The notes beneath the pieces are model-generated. The model was given only the letters and a program-made list of their open reading frames with translations. It did no database searches and was not told where the DNA came from. This document shows positions 51,201 through 64,000 of a stretch of DNA of 64,000 nt, one piece after another (within the stretch, counting starts at the first letter, position 1; each line of letters begins with the position of its first letter). Both the position numbers and the translations under genes were made by a program. Source of the DNA: Progne subis subis (taxonomy: Eukaryota; Chordata; Aves; Passeriformes; Hirundinidae). The stretch is taken from NCBI GenBank assembly GCA_022316685.1, contig JAKJHU010000005.1, positions 11,758,707 through 11,822,706 of the forward strand. Direction: 5' to 3'.

Positions 51201-53159
51201 TCTTCCCTACAGAGCTACACTCAGTTTCAAAATTGACTTGAAACAAGAAAACAAAAATCTGCCTTTCTTTTTCTTGTGTTCTAAAAGTTCTGACAAGGGC
51301 CTTTCTCCAGAGAGCCATCTTCTTCAATCTCTTTGTGTTTACTGTCACCTGCTAGCATTTTGTTCTGCCTTAAGGAGACAGTAAGCTGGCTATGCTGTTT
51401 TCTTTTTGTGACTTCCTCCACCCACTGGCTGTGTCCCACTAGATGTATCTGAATCTGGTCTTCAGCTTGATCCCTCTTGATTGCTCTGCCTGTTTGTCTA
51501 TAGCCAGAACACTCATATTATTTCATGGATAGGTCTCTGTAATTGCCTCCATTTTTTCTCTACCTTTCTCTCTTTTTATTGTTCTCTTTTTCTCTTTCAT
51601 CTTGCTTTGCATCTAGGAAAGATTAGAGGCCATGACTGTGTGTAGGGCAACACACAGGGGCTCTCTCTAGCGAGATACTCACTTTTAATCTATAGTAGGA
51701 ATCTCTTAGTTCTACTGGAGTTCTGTATTAAATTACCTGGATACTTAGTTAGTCAGACTTAATTTGATTTTAAATATCCATGTGATTCATGCAATTATTA
51801 TTCAGCCTCTTGCAACTTGCCTCTGCCTATGATATACTCTGTCTGATGAGGGTAGTGGCACACGTACAGAGGCAAAAATAAAGTCTGTCATTCTAAGCAT
51901 CATGTCAATGCTGTTTCATGGAAAATTTTAAGATCCTCAGGCAAGCAGGCATTTCCCTTGGAATCAAGAGCATTATCAAAATATTGTCTCATTTCCTCAG
52001 CAGATATAGTTTTACACTAGCTAAGTTTCCTCACCAGGCCTGGGTTGGAATGCTGTTTGGAGCACGTACCTGGGTATAGGATCCTATATGTAGCACATCT
52101 TTATGAGGCCAGAGACCTCTGCTCAGTTGCCACAAGCTTGAAAACTGGTTTGCTTCCGTCTCCACAGTAATTCTCTTTCCTGTGCTCCAGCTTCACAGGA
52201 ACCCAGATAAATGGCTTGCTCCTTCTACAGCACATTATGAATGAAAGACCTAACAGAAAGGTTTCAGAATAAATTTGTCTAGCCATCAGAAAATATATAC
52301 AAATATGGATCAATAACATGCATGATTTTCACTTCTCTTTCATGAGATTTTTTTTTTTTTTCTGGTGCAATTATATATTTTTATGATTGTGTTTAATCAT
52401 GACTTTCCCTCTGGAACATGGCATATGCTACATCTTTCCCAGTCATCTTTTTGCCCACTGTCAGATGGATATTCAATTTATAAAAAGCTGGTATTCTCCT
52501 TGCTGTTAACCCTGCTTGCTTGCTTTGTCAAAAACCTTATTCCAAGAACACCCTTATTTCTGATTGTATAAAATTTTTCTTCTTTCCTAGGAACTACCTG
52601 GGCAGAACTGTTTCCTATGAAGGTAAACATCAGCCTTTGCATAAATATGTCACAAGGACTGATAGTAAGCATTTAGTACATTTGAAAAATATCACAAATA
52701 GTAAGACACAATTTATTCTACTACAACAGTGTTTAACACAGGAATGTTCAAACTGAAGCAGGTTTCAGCTGTAGAAATAATGGAGGAAACTCCCCCAAGG
52801 GCCCACGTGGATGTCTTGCGTTCCTTCTGACAATAATCTGAGTAATTTTATGAGCTCTTTATGAGCTCTGTTTCTAAACCTGAATGACATCATATCACTG
52901 AATAACCTCTGAGCCCACATTGTCTTTGGAGCTGTTGTTAAAGATAGTTATCTACTAACATCTACTTGACAGAAAAAAATTCCTTAACTCTCTCATAACA
53001 GGAGTCTTTAATGTCCTCCTCAGGCAGAAAACATACACCAGTACCCAACTTTGTATTTAACAAAATTTACATGAGACATATCATGAAGCTAGGCATTCTC
53101 AGCTGCAGAGCCCTTAGTATATGTTCAACTTGTAGCTGGCTTAGTCATATACTATTTTA
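48241..53159. other. Unique non-coding DNA
   Basis: Contains the T/G-rich tract at 50.25 kb and a short tandem duplication TTTATGAGCTCT near 52847-52870. The 110-residue plus frame at 49335-49667 starts with a hydrophobic stretch resembling a signal peptide, but it has no family resemblance and overlaps two minus frames. Confidence 0.5.
50251..50356. repeat. T-rich low-complexity tract with G interruptions
   Basis: About 105 bases of T with single G and GG interruptions (TTTG, GGTTTTGG). It creates poly-Phe (plus) and poly-Lys (minus) artefact frames. Confidence 0.93.
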
Positions 53160-53440
53160 AGGTTTTTCTGCCTTGAAAAATCTCATTTCAGTATTAAAAT
53201 ATTAGTGGCGCTGCAATGTTATTTCCACAGTGCCCTGCTTAGCTCCAGGTCACTTATATTTTGTCAATCAGTCCTGCAGTGTTAGTTATTTATCTATCAC
53301 TTAATAACCGTGCTGCAGAGAATAATTTATCTGGCATAGCATGGTAATTTGTACTATAATTTCACCCCCGCTGCTGCAGACTTGCATTCCGTTACAGCAA
53401 TGATTGAGGAAAATTAAGATTCCTAGGTCACACTTTGGGC
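53160..53440. promoter_or_regulatory. Candidate conserved non-coding block with nuclear-receptor half sites
   Basis: Non-repetitive sequence with two AGGTCA half sites (53247-53252 and 53425-53430), a TGATTGA PBX/MEIS-like site (53401-53407) and several AT-rich homeodomain-type cores. The combination is enhancer-like. No comparative support is available. Confidence 0.25.
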
Positions 53441-56400
53441 TCTATGTTTTCTGCCTTTCATAATTTCATTTCACTTCATCATCTTTGATTGAAGAAAGGG
53501 TTCATCTAGAAATGTGAGAAGTGGCTGGAATAATGTTTTTCAGCCCACTAGGACACAGTTCATGAAGATAAAGGGAAGGGGACTGTGCAGTCTTGAAGTT
53601 GGCTCAGGAGACTCATACATTACTGAAGCTGAATCCATTGTAAAGACTCTGCAGACAAGCTCAGACTACAGTTTTTGTTTCTCATTTCTCTTCAAAATGT
53701 AAATAGAACATATATGTAGCACATGCACCCCTTTTTCCCAAGGTCTAGTCAACATAAATGCCAGTCAGGTATAGAATCCAGCTTCATCAGACACTCACTC
53801 ATGTGCACTGATTTTGGAGCCATTTATCGCAATTAAGTGTGAGACTAGACAAGGGCATAAAGAAAGTAAACTGAAAGAGAAGGTAAAAATTGTTACTCAT
53901 AGAATTGTTTTCATTTACCCTCTTTTACAGAACATAATAATCATATATTATTTTTTAAAAGCATGAATTTTATTATGATGATTAGATGGAGGAGCTTCTT
54001 GTGGTCCTAGTGGATGGCCATCACAGAAACACTCTATTTCAGGCAGAGGAAAAGATGTGGACTGAAATATGCATTGGGCAATGGCTTTTATCCATTGCTG
54101 AGTATTAAGTACTACTTCCCCCCCCCCCCCCCCCCCCCCCCCGTGGAACAAAGAAACTTACATGTTCAATTTGTCTTCAGATGTTACATCCTTCAAGAAA
54201 GGTATTAAAGATGGTAATTTTTTCATACAAGAAAAACTGATGCCTGAGAAAAGGAGTATCTAGGCATATTTCTAAGTGCTAAGGCAGTATAAACAGTAAC
54301 AAAATCAGCAATATCAGTATTATGAAGAACAATTTCCATGTGAACCCTCTTTTGAATGATTCAGTGGATTTGCTACAGACCGACTTCAGCATCCCTAATA
54401 TTCTTTTATATATTTTAGGTGGTGTATAAGGAACCTGAATTATTTTTAAGTGGAAAACATCTACAGAAATTGCAGAGCAGCCAGCGAGTATCATCTACTT
54501 GTCCAGAACTTGCCACCAAGTTTCTCCTTTTCCTGTTTTTTCCTTTGTTTATTTGGGTTTTTTGAGTAAAATATTCCTAAGTTTTTGGTTTTGTTTATTT
54601 CAGCCCTGCTTCTGGGTTGCAAAGCAACCTAGGAAGGAAAGGCTATTCTCAACATCAATCAATTCTTCCAGAACTGTACATTGTACTAAGCTTGGTTAAT
54701 ATGTATTTCAACCTGGCACCTCAATTTCAATTCTCAGAGTTACTTATATGGGACTAGGGAGTCCAGCTTGGACCAGTATTTCTTATTTTAATAGGAATGT
54801 GAGAGGTAGGTGTCTGCTAGCAAATACAAATACAAATGTGAGCATGCAATCTGAACGATGATTTATTTTCAAGTAAGAAATACCATTGTGCTGGTATTCC
54901 AGTTGGCTAATTTTTCATTATCACAATCTCAGACAGTCTGTCTAGGAACAGTCATAAGCACATACTGGTGAGTGGTTCACACAATAAATGAATCAATGAA
55001 AAATATTAGGTAGAAGAGGGACTTGGGAGGAGCTGCTGCACAGATAGAAATACATAGAATTTCTTAAAAATTAGTTAACTCCGTGGAATTTTGTATTTGT
55101 TGTTTATGTTTTACCTGAACTGTTAGTGAATGGGGAAGTACTAATGGATAATGACAACATCTAGAAATAACCAGGGCAGCAAGAATTCATTACTGCTGTC
55201 TTGCTGTCTTTGGAAATGCTGATGAACTACGAACAACAAATTATCGGTCTGATGAGAATCAGTACCAACAGTTTTGATGGTGGTGTGTTCCCCTTCTTGC
55301 TTTATTTATAAGGAGTATTTTCCTTGCTGAACTCTCAAACATGACTTTGAGGCTAATTCATTTGAAATCTTTAGTTCTCAGTATAGTCTCTTGTTGTCTG
55401 TTTCTGTTGCTTCCCTCTCAAGGACAACTCCTCCCCCCACCTTCCTGGTCTTATTTTGCAGGTGTTCCTTTCATTTCTAGTTCATATTCTAGCAGGTGGA
55501 TATTCAACTTTGGCATGACTTTGAGTTATTGTTCTCCAGCTCTGCATTGGCAGGGAATCAAGCCTTACTAGTCTGTGTCTAAACTTCATGGCTTTTTGTA
55601 CGTTTAACCTCTCCAGGTGGTGGGTGATAAGCATCCACCCTTCCCCTTCTGCTAATCTCTAAAGAAAATGCAGGCAAGCCTTCCTAATGGTCTTTTAAAA
55701 ACAATGAAGATAAAATAAATAAATAAATGGTCCATTACTGAGAAAAAAAAAAAAGTTGCCTGTATTATTATAGAGTGTGGATTAAATTACCATAAAATAT
55801 ACCATTTGACAGCTCTTCCTCTCATTGCCTCTGCTGGCCTTGGGTGCAGATAGGATCAAAAGTTTATGAGAATTTCCTTTGACCACTTTTGGAGAGAATG
55901 GGTGGAGACAAACGAAAATGGCCCTAGAAAACTTTTGGAAGTGCTTGTCACTTACAGGATTAAGTAAGGTGGGCAGAAGGACAGGTGGAGCAGTTTGTGC
56001 ACTGAAATATAACTTTTAGAGCTCACCTTCATGTGGTAAGAGGAGAATATCCATCCCATTTCAGATCCAGCCAAATGGTATGCTTTGGAAAGCCAGGAAT
56101 TTGTACCTGACTCCTGGCCCATCTGTCAAGGAGAGCAAGGTTTCAGGCATTGCACTCAAAAGTAAGTCTACTAAAAATCTTTTGTGTAGCCACACGTCTT
56201 TTTAAGTCCTTTTCTGAAATCTGAGTGCAGGTTATGCCCTCCATGATAATACAGCGCAAAATAGATACCAGCATGCTGCAAGATTTTAAATGCAGAAACA
56301 TTTTAGATACCAAGGCAGATATAAAACCAAAATCTTTGTATCTGCCTTGTGCTAGCTTTACACTGGTGTAACAGCAGATTTTAATCTTACAGACACATCC

Positions 56401-59400
56401 ATCAGCATATTGCAGTGATATGGAAACTAGTCATAATGAAACAAATTTACACAGCTGACCAAGTCCTTGGAGTACAGTAAATCCTGGAAGGTTGGTTGTC
56501 TTTATACTAACACTAATTTCCACTCTCAGGTAAAAAAAGATTGCTCTGCATTTCTATAGTACCACATAAAGATTATGGGCACAGAGCCTAGAAGATAATT
56601 TAGATACCAGAGCAACTGATAGGAGGGAAATCAAGAACTCCTCTGCCTTTTTTCATTTTTTAAAAGTCTTAAATTGCCTTCTTGTAGTGCAGAAGAATCA
56701 TAAATGTCATATGGAGTCTCCATCCTTCTCACTCTGCAAGCCAGATGAGACAGTGAAGTGAGCAACCTTTTATCACTGGCCAGAGGTCATCACATCTGAG
56801 CCAGGAATGAGAACACTTCCACAGTGTCAGCTCATAGGTAAACCTGAGAAAAGTACTTGACAGCTTGTTTCTATATAAGTAAAGGCCACTTTCAGGTTGT
56901 TTCTCAGCTGCTGGTTTTCAGTAATTCCTATGCCACTGCTCTTCTTTCACTCCTTCAGGTTCACTATCCAGGCCTTTATCAGCCCTTTCTCTTGTCCTCC
57001 TCGTCTATCTTTGACTGTGCTACCAGACACCCCTAACAGAAAGAAATGTTTCTTCAGTGGTGATTTACCATTCACCAGTGCTTTGCAAAAAGATGTGTTT
57101 CTTCCCACCCCCTTTGTCTCATATGAGTGTTTGCACCCTCTTCTGATTGGGCAAATCTTTCCAGGTTTGCCTTCTTTCACTCGTGTCTATATGTACCTAT
57201 CAACATTTGCCAACGAAAATAATGGGACTTGGCATCAATTTTCCTCTTTGTCTCTAGTATCATTTTAACATGTCCCTTTATAAATAAAACTGAAAGTCTG
57301 AGTTGATTTGGACTTGATTTCCAGTGTCTGTAAATAGCTCTGCATCATCTCGGGAACGACTATCATATAGGCGGCTATAACACAAGTGATCCAGAGGCTC
57401 AGAAAAGGAACATTTCCAGAGTGGACAGAGAAAGGAAATGTACACTGTTTTTCAGTGTCCTGTCTTTAAAGGAAGTCAAACATGCTGGTCTGGCTCTGAA
57501 TGGCTCACCTGAAAATCAATCGTTGATGTCTTTGTTCTCTAAGCAGCATTTGCTTGCCTTTGTAACGACAGTTGTTTTGACTTTGAAATCTGCAGTTTAC
57601 TTTATTCTCTGGATGCATAATTTGAACTTAATTATTTTTACATCTGCTTACAAAATCTAATGATTTTAAAAGGTTATTCCTCTCTGAACTCAATCGGTTA
57701 CTCAGATAATTTGAAAGGTTATGTCGCTAGCTGGTTTCTTATTCATTGGTTATCTTTACAAACATAGTTTTTTGTAATGTTGTTTGTCTAATCTGAGCAC
57801 ACAGTGGCATTCACAACTATACTCAATGATGAAAAGCCCATTGTCACACCACCAAATTATCCCACTTAAGCAAAAACCGCAGGCTAAAGTGTGTGTTTTG
57901 CTGCAGTGATAGCTGCCCCTGCTGCCTGCAACCCCGCCACCCCTTCTGGAGCAGCCAGCAGGGACTTTGCCCACTGTCTCATGAATTAAGAGCAAAGAAG
58001 GATTCCTCTTTTGACAAACAACCCAAAGAAACACTGCAATATTAGCAGAAGATACTAACTGCAGTCTTAGTTTTTTATATATTGGACTGGGTGGTTTGCC
58101 TGGCTAAAATTCCGTGGTGTCTTGTTTACCAGGTCCTGCAGCGAAAAACCTCTAAAAGCTGAATGGAGGAAGGAGTCCTATCCAGTCAGTTTCCTCTGAA
58201 GATGCAGCCTCCTTATTTCACAAGAAATAAGCTTTTTAGAGGAAATTGTCTTCACTTTGTGTTGATTTATATTCCTGTGGAAGGAACATAGCAGTACAGA
58301 CCAAATTAATCAGGATCTATAACTCTTGCACCATTCTAACCACTTTTTGTATCAGTGGAAAAGATCCGTGTGTTGTCCGTTTGAAGAGCTGCAGTGTGTA
58401 TGTGCATACGTGTGTGAGTGTGTTTACGCATTTAGAAGGATGCTTTACTAAATGAATTGGATCTCCTCGAGAGACACCTGGGGATACTGTGTAGTTGCCT
58501 CCCACTGGTATGCCCAGTTACATCCATATTTATAAACAACTTTATCCTCGGAACAGGAGCCGTTAAATCGCTATCCCTGAGGCTGCTCTGGCTGTGGGAG
58601 ATAAACGTAAGTATATCTATGTATTTTTATGTCTAAGGATTGTAGGCCTGCATAGAGAGTTAAAAAGGGCAAAAGTTCAAAGCAGGATATGATTGAATGG
58701 ACGGATGGTAGGAAACAGAATCAGATGAGCGTACAGTGTCTTCTGTGGAAGGAAGTCTTCTTGTTAGCAATGCAGAAATGCACTAGCCAAGAGCCAGGCA
58801 AGTGTCTCTGAGGAGCAACATTTGAGAAGTCTACAGGCACAGGATGCCTGTGAATAGCAGGAAGATGACTGAGAGACCACAAAGCAACTCTGGAAGCTTT
58901 GAGTTGTTTCAAAGGATTGCATTTTCCTCTGCATGAATGTGCTAATGTGACTTGAGTAGGGAGTAATGCTGCTTGTAAAGTAAAATTGAGGTTTTCCATC
59001 TGCTTTTGTTTTTACACAATGTCCATCTTGTATTGTCTTAAAATCTTGATATTTAGTGGGCTAATTTTTAATCTTCTGTTTGGCTGGGATCTGTCCTGCA
59101 GATTCAGAATTCCATGGAAGAGCACTGGTTTCTATTGGTGGATGTTGTTTATTCCCATCATGATAAAAGAATACTATATTCCTTTCTGTTTGTTAAAGTT
59201 AGTGTGGGTTTATTTCAGTTCTTTTTTATTTGTGTTACCTCTCTTGCACAGCTACCACACTTATGGAAGGCATTTGCTAGATGGTTTTGGAGACTGAAAG
59301 CTGCTTTGTCTGGTGAGTTAAATGACTAGAAGCCAAATGCAAACACTGAGATACATTTATATGGTTTAGATGGAACATTCAGTTACTCCAGAAAATGCTT

Positions 59401-59639
59401 TTGTTTGGTTTTCTCACCTCATTTTTTTGTATATTTCTGGTGGCAGTGACAGCTTGAGGTGATCAATGTTTAACACATAGAGCAAGATCTGCCTGGTTCT
59501 ACAGATGGTCATGCAAAGTTATCCAGAGACAAGCATTCTGTTTGTAGAAAGCTGTTTAGAGCACCTGCTTTGAAGTCCAGTGATAACTGCCTCAATCCTT
59601 CCTCCACCTCAGTCTTTACCAGTTAGATTGGCCTTTAGG
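53441..59639. other. Unique non-coding DNA
   Basis: Contains the 25-C tract at 54.1 kb. Frames of 90-125 residues (for example 56897-57268 plus, 57756-58034 minus) lack domains and splice context. No gene recognised. Confidence 0.5.
54118..54142. repeat. Poly-C tract, 25 bases
   Basis: Uninterrupted C run, a 25-G run on the minus strand. Such tracts can form G-quadruplexes and are error-prone in assembly. Confidence 0.95.
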
Positions 59640-60490
59640 ATCTCAGGCCCAAGACCAGTGGGAAAATCTGGAGCAAAGGAGACTGATCCACTTGGTGGAT
59701 AAAAAACAGGCTAGGGAGCATGTAAACAAACTGAATGTGCGAAAGTGTAGAGGCCCTTAGGGGCTGCACTCCCAAGTCCAACTATATTTGCCAGGCTGCA
59801 GCAATTGAGAAAGTTTCCTGAAAACTAGAGGAGAGTGAATGTCACTCCTTTGCTCATGAAACGCAAGAATCTGAGAAACTACAGGCTGGTCAGCCTCATC
59901 TTGATTTCTCACAACATGGTGGAGCAACTAATCTTGGGAACCATTTTCAGGCATGTGAAGGACAAGGAAGAGATCAGGAGTAAGCGCCACAGAATGATGA
60001 ACAAAAAGTCATGCTTAACCACCCCTGATAGTCTGCTACAAAGCCTGAGGGAGACAAGTCACTGATGGCGCATCCCAGGGAGTGATATTGGGGTCAGTAC
60101 CATTTAATATCTTCATTAATGATGTGGCTGATAGTACAGAGTGCAGCCTCATTTAATTTGGTGTTGGTATAAAACAGGGAGGAGTTATTGATAGAGTGAG
60201 TGGCTGTGCCGCCATTCAGAGTTATCTCAACAGCCCGGAGAAAAGAGAAGCACAGAGAAACCTCATGAAGTTTCACAAAGGCAAAATCCTGCTGGGGAGG
60301 AATCATCCCATGCAGCACTTCAGGATGGAGGATGACTGAAAAGCAGCAAGCTGTCCATGAGCCAGCAGCTGTCCTGATGAAAAAAGGCCAGTGGTATCCT
60401 AGAATGCATTAGGAAAAGCACTGCCATCAGTTTGAGGGGGGTGATTCTTCCCTTCTACTCAGCCCCACAGCTAGAGTCTTGGGTCTCCTT
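59640..60490 (+). mobile_element. CR1 LINE ORF2 fragment with internal deletion
   Basis: From about 59650 the sequence reads, through stops and frameshifts, as the pre-polymerase and reverse-transcriptase part of avian CR1: a segment like DKKQAREHVNKLN, then NYRLVSLI and KKSCLTT (frame 59835-60065), then, after a jump, GSDIGVSTI (in place of the GVPQGSVLG-type motif) and NIFINDVAD, GCAAIQSYLN and RNLMKFHKGK. Between KKSCLTT and the jump at about 60050-60070 roughly 80-90 codons of the usual polymerase palm are missing, including the first catalytic Asp motif. The FADD catalytic motif is also disrupted, reading FGVG around 60157-60168. The copy is plainly inactive. CR1-like sequence continues to the TTCTACTCAG segment near 60460 and then fades. 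Confidence 0.88.
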
Positions 60491-61094
60491 CACATGGATC
60501 TGTAGGCTGAAATTTTCAGATCTTACAATGTTCTTTTATTGGTAGACTGACAGTTTTATTTGCCCAGCTTGGCCACAGGATGTTTTTTATGGTGAGAAAA
60601 ATTCAGTCTTCATGCAGTCCTGTTCACACGGATCCTCTTGTCTAAGCCCAGCCTCAGAAGGCATCTGCCCACACCTTAATACTACATTAGCTTTTGGTGG
60701 TTCAAGATTTCTGATTTTCATAAGAAGAAGCCTTCTGAATGAGCCTGATGAAGTGCTGATTAGATAATAAAGACTAGTAGTGAAATAGCACTTGTGCAAG
60801 AAAACCCCTGCTATAATCTGGAGTGATTTGTGAAACATTTGTTCCCCTTCTTAATATGATCTCTATGTTATGGTCCTTTTCTAGAATGCATGAGGAAAAC
60901 TTAATGTCTAATTTTCTGTAAGGCAAATAAGTGAAATCTATTTTTCTTAAACAAAGAGATGCTGGCAGGACATAAGAACTGAAGTGTACAAAAAGTGAAG
61001 AATAAATGTAAGGGCAGACCTATTTTGTACAGATAGTAGCTGTGTCCTGGTTTATTTTTCCATTTTCAAGGTCATACAGAAAAGCTTGTTCTTT

Positions 61095-61137
61095 AAAAAA
61101 AAAAAAATAAAAAAAAAAATAAATAAAAAAAAAAAAA
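61095..61137. repeat. A-rich tract with AAAT interruptions
   Basis: Runs of A broken by single T; low complexity. Confidence 0.93.
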
Positions 61138-61833
61138 TTTCTTTTTAACCACGGAGAAATGGGTACAATAACAACATGCCTGCAGGATGAAGCCCCACAT
61201 TATTTTATTCTTTACTATATCTTTACTATAAACCTGTAAAGCAGTACAGGCCAAATACTGGTTTATTATCCCTTACTGACCTCCTTGAGCTCACAGGGGC
61301 TGTAAGGAGTCAAGGGTAGTTGTCTGACTTCATGTAACTGGCTGCAATAGGATGTGTAAACTTAATACACATAGGGCAATGACCATTCATTTTGGATTCA
61401 TGTTACTGATTATAGTTCTATTCAGACCAAGAAAGGACCTGTAGTGCCAGTGCTGTGGTACGAGGAAAAAAAAAAAAATAAGCTATTAAAAGAGAAAATC
61501 CTGAGACGATTTAAGGAATCAAAACCACTCAGGGCAAAGTAGATAGATGACCCAAACTGAGACAAGTCTGAAAGGTTTGTAGGGTTTGTAGGGCAAACCC
61601 ATCTCTGAAACCATTCCTTTCCCTTTAGGAGAACTACAGTAGGTATAAATTCAACCTTTATGGGTCACCATGTTATGAAAGAGGGATCTTCCAAGTCTCA
61701 AAAGAAAGTATTTTTCATTTTGGAACTGTTGCTTACAGAGAGCAGGAATTGGCCATGTATTGTGATAACTGGTTCATCTGGAATGCATACTGCAAAATGT
61801 GCAAGTTAAATTATTGGAAGTAATGAGAGTGGG

Positions 61834-61856
61834 TTTTTTTTTTTTTTTTTTTTTTT
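61834..61856. repeat. Poly-T tract, 23 bases
   Basis: Uninterrupted T run. Confidence 0.95.
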
Positions 61857-62978
61857 GAATTGATTTCCCTAAAAACGAACCCTATAGAAACACTGAGTGT
61901 ATTGTCTCAAAGGATGTCTTCTCCTGATAACTTTTTAATCTATTTACTACTTTCAAACAAATTGGGCAAATAGCTTAATTGAAGAAGTGAGCTTATTTCT
62001 ACAAATTTTGTGAAAATTGAAAGTCTCCTCATACGGTATTTATCTGTCAAAATCCAGTAATCTGACCTTTTATTAGAACAACAGAGAGTCTGGCCAAAAA
62101 AGAGATTTCATTAATTATTTTTTTCCCCCCACTTCTCATCTCTTCTCCTTTTTCACGAGGGAAAGTATTGAATTACTCTTAACTATCTGTGGGCACATGT
62201 TCTGCTCTTAATTAAAAGTCACATGTAGCCTTGTGTTCGTAACAACTGGGCATAGTCTTCATCTCTGGTACATTTTGCCACCTTGAGCAATCAATCATTG
62301 CCCAAGTGAATACAAGGCTGAGATATGTGAGAATGGAAAACTTCATCTGTTGTCCAGTTACGTGTACATTTTCCAGTCTGTAGAACATGTCATTAAGCTT
62401 TATACAAAAGCCTAATATGTTTATAGGCTAAACAGGAAGAAAGAGAAATTGGGGTGTTGGGCTAAACAGAAAGCCAGGGATGAGAACCAGACCACAAATC
62501 CTGATCCCTAATCTGAACTGTATCTTTTAGTTCTACAAGACACATTTTCTTAGCTCTAATGTATTGCTCTTGAGAAACAGCTGATGTCACCTGTAAAGAG
62601 ACTATCTTTCCTTTCTTTTTCACCCCCCCTGCTGTTGAAATAATTTCCCGTCTTAGCTGGTTAACCTTTCCTACTCATTTCTGTTTTCATGTAATTTCTT
62701 ATTATAGTTGCAAGTTAATCACAAATCTACTGAGAGACTTCTCTTTAATCTAGCAGCCTTCGTTTACTTTCTGTGTCTGTTGTGCTACGGTTAAGAGTGT
62801 CCAATTACATTCACTGCAGGAGAAAAAAACAAGTGATCAGCAGCCTAGGATTTCAGCTGAAGATATCATCTAATGGAAAAACAAATTAGGTGCCTAAAAA
62901 TAAAATTAAGGATTCACATGCCAGATTCGCTTGACAGAATGACTAGTCAGATAACTGTTAACCTTTTCTCTTCAAATT

Positions 62979-62997
62979 AAAAAAAAAAAAAAAAAAA
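62979..62997. repeat. Poly-A tract, 19 bases
   Basis: Uninterrupted A run. Confidence 0.95.
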
Positions 62998-63269
62998 GGG
63001 TGATCAGCTCTAAACCAAAGAACAGGCATCCTTGTAGAGTCTGTATGCATGATATATTTTAGAAGATCTGCCACTCCAGTTTCTTAAATCTCATTGTGCA
63101 CTTGCTGTCACATAAAATAACCCAGAGATTCCTCTAATTCAATAAATAGATTAATATACTAATACAAAAATTATTGATGCCCCTTGCAGACTCTTCTTTA
63201 TGGTCTAGGGGAGAAACTGGTGAAAACAGGGATATAACATACACTGACTAGTAAGTTATACCCACATTT

Positions 63270-63800
<531 letters not shown>

Positions 63801-64000
63801 CCCTCTCCTTATAGGGATCTCCTAAATAATACTTTGAAATCAATCTGATTTCTCCCATCCAGCAGTGAAAGGATCCATATGTTGATCAGTGCTCTGGAAG
63901 TTCCTCAGTTAGGAAAAACCTGTTTCCGGGATAGTCATGGTTTCAAATGAAGACTTGGACACATAATGTTTACTGATGCTTTCCTACATTTCTAAAACAG
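63801..64000. other. Unique non-coding DNA at window end
   Basis: Nothing recognised. Confidence 0.5.

Larger units (their letters stand above)
60491..63269. other. Unique non-coding DNA
   Basis: AT-rich with short A and T tracts (61095-61137, 61834-61856, 62979-62997). No gene recognised. The stretch 62140-62420 is non-repetitive and motif-dense, but nothing specific can be claimed. Confidence 0.5.

Overview
The window looks like nuclear DNA from a bird, possibly a songbird. It is AT-rich, has no long open reading frame outside simple repeats, and carries the avian repeat types: CR1 LINE fragments with their typical 3' end, an ERVL-type LTR of the kind common in birds, two solo LTRs with 6-bp target duplications (as expected of class II endogenous retroviruses), and a worn MIR-type SINE. 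I see no Alu, L1 or B1 copies. The songbird suggestion rests on remembered resemblance of the LTRs, not on a search.

Layout. 1-5390: unique AT-rich DNA with poly-T tracts, including 84 T in a row. 5394-5950: a compound microsatellite followed by the only CpG-rich patch that resembles a gene part; it can be read as a terminal coding exon on the minus strand or as an exon ending at a GTAAGT donor on the plus strand. 5950-16530: unique sequence with one 57-T tract and a possible conserved non-coding block near 11 kb. 16531-19254: two complete plus-strand solo LTRs with target duplications, separated by about 1.5 kb that holds a (TTTATA)n array. 19255-32864: unique sequence with a GAAA/GGAA array at 26.5 kb and long A and T tracts near 29 kb. 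32865-34793: a short CR1 3' end and an ERVL-type LTR. 34794-43141: unique sequence with blocks rich in homeodomain-type cores and a perfect 13-bp inverted repeat at 42.26 kb. 43142-44090: a MIR-type SINE next to a minus-strand CR1 ORF2 fragment. 44091-59639: unique sequence with several more candidate conserved blocks. 59640-60490: a plus-strand CR1 reverse-transcriptase fragment with a deleted core. 63270-63800: a long CTTT/CCTT pyrimidine tract.

There are no genes here that I can identify, so no pathway can be assembled. The best description is a gene desert or a very large intron in a bird genome, with the scattered ATTA-rich and octamer-containing blocks as candidate distal regulatory elements. 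I found no CRISPR array, operon, tRNA or rRNA, and no convincing new system. The items most worth checking are the CpG-rich exon-like patch at 5.5-5.95 kb, the LTR pair, and the candidate conserved blocks.
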